From: JAJFJD01 sp965228695
Lineage (GTDB): Bacteria; Pseudomonadota; Alphaproteobacteria; UBA8366
Assembly (NCBI GenBank): GCA_965228695.1
Contig: CBDDIB010000002.1
Location: 2,046,001 to 2,110,000 of the forward strand
Length of the DNA stretch: 64,000 nt
Direction of reading: 5' to 3'
How positions within the stretch are numbered: the first letter of the stretch is position 1; each line of letters opens with the position of its first letter. The position numbers were made by a program, and so were the translations under genes. The notes beneath the pieces were generated by a model. The model had not been told where the DNA came from. It saw nothing but the letters and a program-made list of their open reading frames with translations, and did not search any database. Positions 34,002 through 41,528 of the stretch are shown here, in pieces.

Positions 34002-35101
34002 TGATGCGAATTGAGGAATTTGAATGTCACCGCATCCCGGTCAATCACCGGGGCGATTGGATATTCGTCCGGGTTGCCGACGAGTCGGGAAACGCCGGTT
34101 GGGGCGAGGCCAGCGGTTCCGGTGACGACGACCGTGTGCTAGCCGTGCTGGCCGAGATGGCGACGCCCCTGCAGCAAGACGAGTTCGATCCGGACGCGCT
34201 GCTGGCGCAACTGCGGCGCTCGGCCCCGGCGGAGAAGGTACCGCGAACGGCGGCCAGCGCCGTCGAACATGCGGTGACCGAGTTGGTCGCGCGCCGCTTG
34301 GGCCAGTCGGTCGCCGCGATGCTGGCTGGCGGCGGCAGCGTTCGAGACGACGTGCCGATCTATGCCAATCTGAACCGAATGTGCCGTGACCGGTCGCCCG
34401 AGACCGCGGCCGCGGCCGGACGGCAAGCGGTGACGGGTGGGTTGAAGCGGGTGAAGTTCGCCCCGTTCGACGAGGTCACGCCGGAAGCGCTCGCTGCCGA
34501 GGGAACCGTTCTTGCCGAGCCGGGCGCGGACCGGCTGCGGGCGTTGCGGGATGCGATCGGCCCGGAGGTCGCCTTGATGGTCGATTGCCATTGGCGGTTT
34601 ACGCCGGAGACCGTGCCCTATCTCGGCGACCTGGCGCGCGAACTGGACATCGGCTGGATCGAGGATCCGCTGCCCGTTCTCGATCCGGACGAGATGCAAC
34701 GGCTGCGGGATGCGTCGGGTGCCCGCATCGCCGGCGGCGAAGCGCTGCTGTTGGTGGAAGATTTCGAAGCCCTGATCCGCAGCCGCGCGGTCGATGTCTT
34801 GATCGCGGACGTGAAATATGTCGGCGGGGCGGGGCCGTTGGACCGAATTTGCAAGCTTGCGGCGGACCAAGGCATGACCTTCGCGCCGCACAATCCGAGC
34901 GGCCCGATCGCGACGGCGGCAAGCGCCCATGTGATGGCCGCCAATCCCAATGCCGAAGTACTCGAGTTCCCGTTCGGCGAGGTGCCGTGGCGCACCGAGT
35001 TCGCCGCCGGGGAGAGTTTGATCGACGATCGATTCGCGGTGAAGGGCCCAGGCTACGGTATTGTCTTGAAGCCGGAAAAGGCCGGCACGCGAGCGACTTA
35101 A
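34001..35101 (+). CDS. Mandelate racemase/muconate lactonizing enzyme-family protein (enolase superfamily)
   Basis: A 366-residue enolase-superfamily enzyme. The metal ligands are visible as Asp in LMVDCHWRF (about 194), Glu in WIEDPLPV (about 222) and Glu in IAGGEALL (about 247), and candidate acid/base residues are the Lys pair in GLKRVKFAP, Asp in IADVKYVGG and His in FAPHNPSGPIA. These catalyse abstraction of a proton alpha to a carboxylate, in a dehydratase, racemase or cycloisomerase; the substrate cannot be assigned. The GTG start overlaps the selB stop by one base and GGAGG lies 10 bases upstream (an ATG is 3 bases later). It lies between selB and selC, an unusual place for a catabolic enzyme. 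Confidence 0.88.
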   Translation: MMRIEEFECHRIPVNHRGDWIFVRVADESGNAGWGEASGSGDDDRVLAVLAEMATPLQQDEFDPDALLAQLRRSAPAEKVPRTAASAVEHAVTELVARRLGQSVAAMLAGGGSVRDDVPIYANLNRMCRDRSPETAAAAGRQAVTGGLKRVKFAPFDEVTPEALAAEGTVLAEPGADRLRALRDAIGPEVALMVDCHWRFTPETVPYLGDLARELDIGWIEDPLPVLDPDEMQRLRDASGARIAGGEALLLVEDFEALIRSRAVDVLIADVKYVGGAGPLDRICKLAADQGMTFAPHNPSGPIATAASAHVMAANPNAEVLEFPFGEVPWRTEFAAGESLIDDRFAVKGPGYGIVLKPEKAGTRAT

Positions 35102-35123
35102 CCCAACTTTTTCCGTACTGCCC

Positions 35124-35151
35124 TTGACGCGGCATCGCGTCTGCCTAGGAT
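35124..35151 (+). promoter_or_regulatory. Candidate sigma-70 promoter of selC
   Basis: TTGACG (35124-35129) and TAGGAT (35146-35151) are separated by 16 bases. The -10 element ends 7 bases before the first base of tRNA-Sec, so transcription would begin at or next to the mature 5' end. Close to consensus. Confidence 0.7.
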
Positions 35152-35158
35152 CACTCGC

Positions 35159-35253
35159 GGAGGAGTATCGGGGCCGGTGTCTCGTGCGGTCTTCAAAACC
35201 GTTGAGGGACGTACAACGTTCCTGGTGGGTTCGACTCCCACACTCTTCCGCCA
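35159..35253 (+). tRNA. selC: tRNA-Sec, anticodon UCA
   Basis: A 95-base gene with an encoded CCA end. Features unique to bacterial tRNA-Sec are present: an 8-bp acceptor stem (GGAGGAGT with ACTCTTCC, one G-T pair), a 6-bp D stem (CGGGGC with GTCTCG, two G-T pairs) closed by a 4-base loop, and a long variable arm (GGGACGT with ACGTTCC, 7 bp). The anticodon TCA is at 35193-35195 in a 7-base loop on a GCGGT/ACCGT stem, and the T arm is GTGGG/CCCAC. It reads UGA and is charged by seryl-tRNA synthetase, SelA and selenophosphate. Length and arms match E. coli selC. Confidence 0.97.
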
Positions 35254-35283
35254 AATTCCCGACTTTCCGAACGAGGCGGAGCC

Positions 35284-35838
35284 ATGGCGCGCATTCCCTA
35301 TCCCGATCACGACGCGCTGCCGGACGACGTGCGCAGTTTCGTCGGCCGAATCTCGCCGATGCTGAACATTTATCGCATGCTGCCGCACGCGGAGACCTCG
35401 GTATACGGCTTCATGAAGCTCGGCAACGCGCTGCTGTTCAAGGCGGACCTGGATCCGGTGCTGCGCGAGTTGGTGATCCTGCGGGTCGGGTATCTGTCGG
35501 ACGCGGACTACGAACTGCACCAGCATGTGCGGGTAGCGCGTCATGTCGGCGTGCCGGACGAGAAGATCGCTGCCGTGCGGGACGACCCCGAAGCGGAGCT
35601 GTTCTCGCCGCTTGAACGGGCGGTCCTGCGCTACACCGACGAGGTCGTGCGGGACGTGAAGGCGAGCGACGAAGCCTACGCCGCCGTCTCCGCGGCACTC
35701 TCGCACCGCGAGATGTCGGAACTCACCCTGACCATCGGCTTCTACATGATGGTGTGCCGCTTCCTGGAGAATTTCGAAGTCGAGATAGAGGATGACGGCG
35801 TGATCGATCCGACGGTCAATATGCCGCCGGGCCGGTGA
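35284..35838 (+). CDS. Carboxymuconolactone decarboxylase/AhpD-like family protein
   Basis: A 184-residue all-helical protein of the CMD fold. The conserved core runs from LDPVLRELVILRVGYLSDADYELHQHVRVA to FSPLERAVLRYTDEVV. Where AhpD enzymes carry a redox CxxC, this protein has DADYELH, so it has no peroxidatic cysteines but keeps the QHV His that belongs to many non-redox CMD proteins. It begins 30 bases after selC and may share its transcript or have its own promoter. Its C-terminus, VNMPPGR, lies 2 bases from a convergent LysR gene. Function unknown. Confidence 0.88.
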   Translation: MARIPYPDHDALPDDVRSFVGRISPMLNIYRMLPHAETSVYGFMKLGNALLFKADLDPVLRELVILRVGYLSDADYELHQHVRVARHVGVPDEKIAAVRDDPEAELFSPLERAVLRYTDEVVRDVKASDEAYAAVSAALSHREMSELTLTIGFYMMVCRFLENFEVEIEDDGVIDPTVNMPPGR

Positions 35839-35839
35839 G

Positions 35840-36766
35840 CTAGGCGGATTGCGGCGTCGCGATCCCCAGAAGATCGAGAAATCCTTCGGCGGCGGGCGAT
35901 GTCGGGCGGTTGCGGATCCTTAGCAGTCCGAGTTTCCGCGTGATCGCGGGATTTGTGAGCGGCAGGGAGCGGACCGAAGCATCCGGTTCGATCGCCAGCG
36001 CCGCCTCCGGCACGATCGACACGCCGATCCCCGACCGCACCAGCGAAAAGACCGTGGCGAACTGGCTCACCGTGATCGTGCGGCCGAAACCGATACCCGC
36101 GGTTGCCGCGCTGCCGTCGATCAGGCGGCGCATTCCCGCGCCGAAAGGCATCGTGATCACCGTCTCGTCGCGCAAGTCCTTCATGCTCAAGCGTCGCCTC
36201 GCGGCCAGCGGATGGTCGGTGCGCAGTACCACCCGGAACCGTTCGTCGCGCAACGGGGTCGCCTCGATCGCAGCGGGCAGGGCCGGTGAGTTGGTGATGT
36301 CGCCGATCCCGAAATCGACGAGGCCGCTGCGCACGTCTTCGACGACGGCGCTTAACAATCCCTCGCGGATTTCCAAATCGACGCCGCGATGGCGCCGGTG
36401 ATAGTCCGCGATGACTTTCGGCAGCACGCCATAGGCGACCGACATTAGGCAGGCGATGACCAGGCGCCCGCGCTCCCTGGATTGCAGCGCCCGCATATTC
36501 TGCACGCTGATTTCCAGATCCGCGAGCAGGCGTTCGGCGACCGGCACGAATTCCCGGCCGGCGCCCGTCAGCGCGACTTGCCGCGTGCTGCGGGTGAACA
36601 GCCGCACGCCCAGGATTTCCTCGACCCGCATGATCGCCCGGGTCAAGGCCGGTTGCGACATGCCGAGGTCGGCGGCGGCGGCGACGAAACTGCCGTACTC
36701 CGCCAGCGACACCACGCAGCGGAGTTGCCGGGAACTGAGGTCTTGTTTGTCGGCGTCGGCGGGCAT
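35840..36766 (-). CDS. LysR-family transcriptional regulator
   Basis: A 308-residue LysR protein. The N-terminal winged helix (residues about 10-70) contains LRCVVSLAEYGSFVAAAADLGMSQPALTRAI, with the effector-binding domain after residue 90. The start at 36766 is divergent from the 377-residue protein and UGSC selenoprotein genes, 125 bases away; LysR proteins typically regulate the divergently transcribed operon and themselves through T-N11-A sites, and a fitting dyad is present in the gap. Its effector is unknown. Confidence 0.92.
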   Translation of the reverse strand: MPADADKQDLSSRQLRCVVSLAEYGSFVAAAADLGMSQPALTRAIMRVEEILGVRLFTRSTRQVALTGAGREFVPVAERLLADLEISVQNMRALQSRERGRLVIACLMSVAYGVLPKVIADYHRRHRGVDLEIREGLLSAVVEDVRSGLVDFGIGDITNSPALPAAIEATPLRDERFRVVLRTDHPLAARRRLSMKDLRDETVITMPFGAGMRRLIDGSAATAGIGFGRTITVSQFATVFSLVRSGIGVSIVPEAALAIEPDASVRSLPLTNPAITRKLGLLRIRNRPTSPAAEGFLDLLGIATPQSA

Positions 36767-36784
36767 CGGTATGCGCTCGTCTTA

Positions 36785-36797
36785 TTTATGCATAAAA
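36785..36797. promoter_or_regulatory. Candidate LysR operator (T-N11-A) between divergent genes
   Basis: A perfect 12-bp palindrome TTTATGCATAAA (36785-36796) lies 19 bases upstream of the LysR start. It also fits the T-N11-A rule (T at 36785, A at 36797). It is placed to control both the LysR gene and the operon beginning at 36892. Assignment rests on position and symmetry. Confidence 0.55.
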
Positions 36798-36891
36798 TGG
36801 AATAATAGAACGAATTAGGAAAGTATTGAAGCATTACCGCGTTCTGCGCATAGTTGGGCAACAGTTATCGCCAGCAAGGAAAGAAGAACCG

Positions 36892-38025
36892 ATGACGGGT
36901 GACGCCCTCGCGAAACGCAGCGCCGATACGGAGACCGTGCAATCGGTGGTGCCGAACGATTTCGACTTGGTCGAGTGGTATTACGACAAGGGATATTCCG
37001 ACGGCTTTCCTGTCGTGCCGCCGACGCCGGAAAAGGTCGAAGCGATGATCGAGGCCCTGGGCGGCGATCCCGATTACGTCGAGGCCCGCGTGCCGCCGCG
37101 CTGGGGCAATCTCTCCCGCGAGGTGCTTGCCATCAACATGGTGATGGCCGGTTGCAAGCCGGAATACGCCCCGGTCGTGCGGGCGGCGATGCTGGCGCTG
37201 TGCTCCACCGCGTTCAACCTGGTCGGCGTGCAGGCGACCACGCATATGGCATCCCCGCTCTTGGTCGTGAACGGGCCGATCCGGAACGAGATCGGCATGA
37301 ACAGCGGCCATAACGTCTTCGGTTCGGGTAACCGGGCGAATGCGACGATCGGCCGGGCGATCCGGATGGTCCTGTTGAATGTGGGCGGCGGTTGGCCCGG
37401 TGAATTGGACAAAAGCACCCTCGGCTCGCCCGCGAAATACACCTATTGCATCGCCGAAAACGAGGAGATCGGCTGCCTGGCGCCCTATCATGTGGAGAAG
37501 GGGTTCGACCAGGACGAGTCCACGGTCTTCGTCATGCCCGCCGAACCGCCGCACAGCGTGACCAACCATGTGTCGGACGATCCGGAAGGTATTCTCGACA
37601 GCATCGTCTCGGCGATGAGCACGATTGCGCACAACAACGCCGTCAGCGCCGGGCATTGCGCGGTCGTGATCGGGCCGGAGCATGCCAAGGTCATGGCGAA
37701 GTATCAGTGGACCCGCCACGATATCCGGCATTACCTGTGGTATCAGGCGACAAACACCTTCGGCGACGTGGCGTTCCAGCATCGCTACGGCAAGGTCTAT
37801 AACCGCAGCCTGCCGAAATGGTACAAGCGCGACGTGGACGCGCGCATTCCCGTCGTCCCGACCCCCGATCATATTCATCTGTTCTGCGCCGGCGGCGAGG
37901 CCGGCCGATTCTCCGCCTTCATTCCGGGCTGGGGCCATATGGCGAGCCCGGTGCTGCGCGAACTGAACGGCCGCGCGCCGGCAGCCGGCGGGATGATCTG
38001 CGAAGACGGAACATGCCATCTGTAG
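36892..38025 (+). CDS. Conserved protein of unknown function, partner of the UGSC selenoprotein
   Basis: A 377-residue protein in the same operon as the UGSC selenoprotein, whose start is 54 bases downstream. I do not recognise a described catalytic family. Visible features are a conserved-looking block with GMNSGHNVFGSGNRANATIG and several internal Cys (for example near MAGCKP, YCIAENEE and EEIGC), and a C-terminus GGMICEDGTCHL that carries a C-x4-C pair. No signal peptide or membrane segment is seen. The ATG at 36892 follows AAGGA. The Cys pair next to a selenocysteine protein suggests a redox relationship, but this is inference. The adjacent, divergent LysR probably regulates it. Confidence 0.8.
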   Translation: MTGDALAKRSADTETVQSVVPNDFDLVEWYYDKGYSDGFPVVPPTPEKVEAMIEALGGDPDYVEARVPPRWGNLSREVLAINMVMAGCKPEYAPVVRAAMLALCSTAFNLVGVQATTHMASPLLVVNGPIRNEIGMNSGHNVFGSGNRANATIGRAIRMVLLNVGGGWPGELDKSTLGSPAKYTYCIAENEEIGCLAPYHVEKGFDQDESTVFVMPAEPPHSVTNHVSDDPEGILDSIVSAMSTIAHNNAVSAGHCAVVIGPEHAKVMAKYQWTRHDIRHYLWYQATNTFGDVAFQHRYGKVYNRSLPKWYKRDVDARIPVVPTPDHIHLFCAGGEAGRFSAFIPGWGHMASPVLRELNGRAPAAGGMICEDGTCHL

Positions 38026-38079
38026 CGGCCAGGGAATGGCTGAAGTTTAACGAACGGGATAACCAAACAAGGAGGTCAC

Positions 38080-38631
38080 ATGCCACTTGATGCCCCCCAA
38101 ACGGGCCAGACCGTGTACGACCCGCGCGGCGTGGTCGAAGCGGTGCCGGTGCCGATCGGCAAGCGTGTCGAAGCGCTGAACGGTTTGCGGCTCGGCATTC
38201 TCAGCAACAAGAAGTGGAACGGGAATAATCTGCTCCGCAAGACGCAGGCGATCCTGGAGGATGAAATCGATTTCTCGGAGGTTCGGTTTTACGAGAAAGA
38301 GAGCTTCTCGAAGAATGCCGACCCGGGTCTCCTCGGCGACATCATCGCCGAGAACGATATCGTCCTCACCGCGATCGGCGACTGAGGGTCCTGCACGTCG
38401 TGCTGTATGCATGACGCCGTCTCTCTCGAAGGCCAGGACCGGCCGACCGCCGTTATCGTGACCACGGAATTCGTCCATGAGGCCGAAGTCCAGCGGAACG
38501 CGCTCGGGATGAACGAACTCGAGCCGGTCGTCATCACGCATCCGCTGAGCACCCTGTCCGACGAGGAAATAATGGAACGGGCCCGACAGGCGGCCAATCA
38601 GGCCGTGAGGATTTGGCTGGGACAGGCGTAG
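38080..38631 (+). CDS. UGSC-motif selenoprotein (in-frame UGA at 38383-38385 read as selenocysteine)
   Basis: A 183-residue protein encoded across an in-frame TGA. Codons 1-101 run MPLDAPQTGQTVYDPRG to NDIVLTAIGD; then TGA (residue U102) and the frame continues without interruption as GSCTSCC and MHDAVSLEGQDRPTAVIVT to the stop at 38631. The motif U102-G-S-C105-T-S-C108-C109 gives the UGSC signature, and a U-x-x-C-x-x-C spacing. A perfect AAGGAGG site precedes the ATG. A bacterial SECIS hairpin follows the UGA. The UGSC family is known from environmental sequence surveys as a selenoprotein group of uncertain function; Cys homologues exist in related proteins as far as I recall. It is probably a thiol/selenol redox enzyme. 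Confidence 0.93.
38396..38416 (+). promoter_or_regulatory. Bacterial SECIS element
   Basis: A hairpin with arms CGTCGTGC (38396-38403) and GCATGACG (38409-38416), 8 bp with one G-U pair, is closed by the 5-base loop TGTAT (38404-38408). The loop starts 18 bases after the UGA, inside the usual 16-37 window, and has G as its second base, as the bSECIS consensus requires. It lies in the coding sequence and would be bound by SelB. Confidence 0.85.
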
Positions 38632-38660
38632 AACCGCCCGATCCGAAGGATTTTTGAGTT

Positions 38661-38700
38661 GCGCCGCTCGCCCGGGAAACCGGCGGGCGGCGCTGTTATT
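38661..38700 (+). terminator. Intrinsic terminator after the UGSC selenoprotein gene
   Basis: GCGCCGCTCGCC (38661-38672) pairs with GGCGGGCGGCGC (38682-38693) over 12 bp with one T-G pair and a 9-base loop, followed by TGTTATT. The tract is imperfect but the stem is very stable. It closes the transcript 30 bases after the stop. Confidence 0.75.
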
Positions 38701-38840
38701 CCCAAATGGCCGCCGGCGGGTCTTCATCATCGGAAAATTGGCCCGTATTTGTTCGAAATGCCGGATTTTAAGGGTTGCTTAAGGTCTCCAAGACATGGTC
38801 GGGATCGTCACGGTCCAAGAATTGGAGCGCAGCCGGCAGA

Positions 38841-39437
38841 ATGGCGGCGATTGAGCAGAACGGCTTTGATTTCGGTATTTTGAATGCCGCCGCGGTCGAT
38901 TTGAGCGGTGGCGATCAGCATGCCTTGGACAAGTTGTTTTTGGATGCGGGCCAGCAGCCGCCAACGGTGTTATGGGAACCGTCGGCGGAAGATCTGTCAC
39001 GAGACGGCCTGCAGTTTTTGCTCTCGTATTGGCAAGGCATGGCGGACGGCGATGCGTTGCCTCGTGTCGGCAATCTCGATCCGATCGATTTACGGCCGGC
39101 GCTGGGCAACATCATGCTCGTGGATGTCAAAGATAGCGGGCGCGATTTTCGGTACCGGCTTTATGGATCGGCAATCGCCTTTATCAACGGCAGCGATAAG
39201 ACCGGCCGCAGCGTGATCGACTTCGAGGGATTGGCCGCGAATTTTTACTATGTCGTCTATCGGGCGGCCTTGATCCGGCGTTGTCCGGTCTACACCCATC
39301 ACCACCCGACGGATTTGACTAACTTCCGGGCCTGGCACCGACTATTGTTGCCGTTTGCGGACGAGACCGGCAGTGTTGTCCGGTACTTGACAGGCTGCTA
39401 TGCGGATCCGAAATCCAAAGCCTTGGATGACATGTAG
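38841..39437 (+). CDS. PAS-domain protein (PAS_5 type)
   Basis: A 198-residue cytoplasmic protein with a single PAS_5-type domain: LQFLLSYWQGMADGDALPRV and FRYRLYGSAIAFINGSDKTG are typical of this alphaproteobacterial group, followed by the HHPTDLTNFRAWHRLLLPFAD segment. No output domain is attached. The ATG at 38841 has only a weak ribosome site; an in-frame TTG at 38775 would extend it by 22 residues that look unconserved. Possibly a sensor component. It ends 22 bases from the convergent SMP-30 gene. Confidence 0.8.
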   Translation: MAAIEQNGFDFGILNAAAVDLSGGDQHALDKLFLDAGQQPPTVLWEPSAEDLSRDGLQFLLSYWQGMADGDALPRVGNLDPIDLRPALGNIMLVDVKDSGRDFRYRLYGSAIAFINGSDKTGRSVIDFEGLAANFYYVVYRAALIRRCPVYTHHHPTDLTNFRAWHRLLLPFADETGSVVRYLTGCYADPKSKALDDM

Positions 39438-39458
39438 ACAATGCCGGGGTCCGCGGCG

Positions 39459-40382
39459 CTAATCCAAATGTGAATAGAGCGTCTGCCCCGGCGTCGGCAG
39501 TTCCGCCCGCAGAATCGTTCCGGTGTCGGATTCCGTGATGAAGAGCGACCGGTTATCCGAGCCGCCGAAAGCGACATTGGTCGGGAACAGGCCGCGGCAG
39601 GATTTAATTCGGTAGAGTGGTTCGCCCAGCGGGTTGAACACCCAGACCGATCCGCCGCCCGCATGACACACCAGGATATTTCCATCCGCGTCTACCGCCA
39701 TCCCATCGGGCCCGCTGCCGCCGGATATTTGCACGAAATTTCCGACTTTCGTGGTGCCGCCGTCCGGCAGCAACGGCATCCGCCATACCTGATTGGCCCG
39801 TGTCATGGCGACATGGAGCCAGCGTTCGGAGGGGTCGAGGACGAGGCCGTTGGGGCTGGGCCCGGTATCGATAAGCAGGTCGAGCGTACCGTCGGTCCGT
39901 AGCCGGTATACCCGCCCGGTCGGGTCGTGCAGGCCGGTGAGGCCTTGATCGGTGAAATACAGGTCGCCGTTGCTGGCGAAAGTCAGGTCGTTTACGCCCT
40001 TGAATCCCTCGACACGATAGCGGTCGCAATGTGGCGTGACCGCGCCGCTTGCCGGATCCACCAGCATGATGCCGTTCTTGTAGTCGGCAACGAAGATGCG
40101 GCCGTCCTTATGAATTTTCAGTCCGTTGGGCTCTCCGTCATACTCTGCCACAAGATCGAACGCGCCGCTGGGGTCCACCCGAAACACCCGCCCCCAAGGA
40201 ATATCGACGATGTAAAGATTGCCTTCCCGGTCGAACGAAGGGCCCTCGATGAAGGAGTGAATCGTTTCGCCCTTATTGTTCGCGCTCGACCATGTGGAGT
40301 AGGCATCTTCCCTCCTGAAGGTCGCCGGTAGTTCGGCGAACACTTCGGTTTCGATAATCTCGGGCGGTGGGTACAGGCTCAT
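39459..40382 (-). CDS. SMP-30/gluconolactonase-family protein
   Basis: A 307-residue six-bladed beta-propeller of the SMP-30/lactonase group. Repeating Gly-Asn-Leu-Tyr blades include FDREGNLYIVDIPWGRVFRV and FASNGDLYFTDQGLTG, and acidic or Asn metal ligands lie near GVNDLTF and SGPDGMAVDADGNILV. The ATG at 40382 follows GAGGAG. It is divergent from the NAD(P)-dependent oxidoreductase and could hydrolyse a sugar or other lactone. No signal peptide is evident. Substrate unknown. Confidence 0.88.
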   Translation of the reverse strand: MSLYPPPEIIETEVFAELPATFRREDAYSTWSSANNKGETIHSFIEGPSFDREGNLYIVDIPWGRVFRVDPSGAFDLVAEYDGEPNGLKIHKDGRIFVADYKNGIMLVDPASGAVTPHCDRYRVEGFKGVNDLTFASNGDLYFTDQGLTGLHDPTGRVYRLRTDGTLDLLIDTGPSPNGLVLDPSERWLHVAMTRANQVWRMPLLPDGGTTKVGNFVQISGGSGPDGMAVDADGNILVCHAGGGSVWVFNPLGEPLYRIKSCRGLFPTNVAFGGSDNRSLFITESDTGTILRAELPTPGQTLYSHLD

Positions 40383-40534
40383 CTCTGCTCCTCGGCTAGG
40401 GGCCGCCGGAATGGCGGGCCGGCGCTGGGTCCGGCGCAAACCCCGCCTATATTTGATATCATCCGAGACAGAAACGAAAGTCGGGGTCCGCCGGTATCCG
40501 GGTCCTTCTTTCCCGATTTCCGAGGAGGACGAAC

Positions 40535-41431
40535 ATGCCGTCACGAACAGTTGCCATTCTCAGCCCGGGCGATATGGGCCACAACGTCGCAAAGGTCCTC
40601 AAGAAAGAAGGTCTGCGGACGATCACATGCCTGGCCGGGCGAAGCGAGCGGACCCGCGGCCTTGCGGAAACAGCGGCAATCGAAGACCTGCCGACGCTGG
40701 AAACGGTGATGGGCGAAGCGGATCTCGTTTTGTCGATCATGCCGCCGTCTTTGGCCTTGGACTCCGCGAAGACATTCGCGGCCGCAATGACGGAATCGGG
40801 ATCGACGCCCGCCTACGCCGACTGCAATGCGGTCTCCCCTCAGACCGCGCACGCCGTTGCCGAGGTGATCCGGAACGCCGGCGCCTCCTTTACCGATGCC
40901 GGCATTATCGGTCCGGGGCCGGGTACCCGGGAGAAGCCGACGCGCTTTTACGTGAGCGGCCCGGACGCCGCCGTCATGGAGACCGTTGCCGGCCCGCATA
41001 TCGATGTCATCAATATGGGGCCGGATATCGGCAATGCGTCGGCGATTAAGATGTGCTACGCCGCTGTGACGAAGGGAACGTGGACGCTGCACACGGCGGC
41101 GCTGTTGGCGGCGGAAGCGCTTGGCGTGACGGACAATCTGCACGATGAGATCGCGTTCAGCCGGCCAAAGGATTTCGCCGAGATGGAACGGATGGTGCCG
41201 CGCATGCCGTTGGACGCCGGACGTTGGATCGGAGAGATGCATGAGATCGCGCATACGTTGGAGGGCACGGGCGTGACGCCGAATTTCCATAAAGGCGCGG
41301 CCGATATGTTCGAGTTGCTGGTGAAAACGCCGATTGCCCAAGAGACCCGTCAAACGGTGGATACAAGCCGTACCTTGAAACAGGCCCTGGCGATCTACGC
41401 GGAACAATTGCCGACCCGCCCAAAATCTTGA
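40535..41431 (+). CDS. NAD(P)-dependent oxidoreductase, 6-phosphogluconate dehydrogenase-like with DUF1932 C-terminus
   Basis: A 298-residue beta-hydroxyacid dehydrogenase-type protein. The N-terminal Rossmann fold has ILSPGDMGHNVAKVL with the G-x-x-G-H-N cofactor site, and LVLSIMPPSLALD follows; the C-terminal helical domain contains the NIGNASAIKMCYAAVTKGTW-type segment with the conserved Lys. The ATG at 40535 follows GAGGAGG. Substrate unknown. It is divergent from the SMP-30 gene, which suggests the two may act in one pathway. Confidence 0.88.
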   Translation: MPSRTVAILSPGDMGHNVAKVLKKEGLRTITCLAGRSERTRGLAETAAIEDLPTLETVMGEADLVLSIMPPSLALDSAKTFAAAMTESGSTPAYADCNAVSPQTAHAVAEVIRNAGASFTDAGIIGPGPGTREKPTRFYVSGPDAAVMETVAGPHIDVINMGPDIGNASAIKMCYAAVTKGTWTLHTAALLAAEALGVTDNLHDEIAFSRPKDFAEMERMVPRMPLDAGRWIGEMHEIAHTLEGTGVTPNFHKGAADMFELLVKTPIAQETRQTVDTSRTLKQALAIYAEQLPTRPKS

Positions 41432-41528
41432 TACTCATCGCGGCCGCATGGCTCGGATCTTGCTTCGTTGGACGGTGCAGGAAGGAACGGCGTTTGTGCG
41501 CCTGACCGGGATTAAGGAAAGGACAGGC

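Noticed and set aside
36865..38019. Minus-strand open frame of 384 codons opposite the UGSC partner gene
   Set aside because: The plus-strand protein has a coherent sequence, a ribosome site and operon context; the antisense frame has none.
38383..38385. UGA as an ordinary stop codon splitting two small genes
   Set aside because: The second part has no ribosome site, the same frame continues for 82 codons, the UGSC motif is intact and a SECIS hairpin follows with correct spacing.
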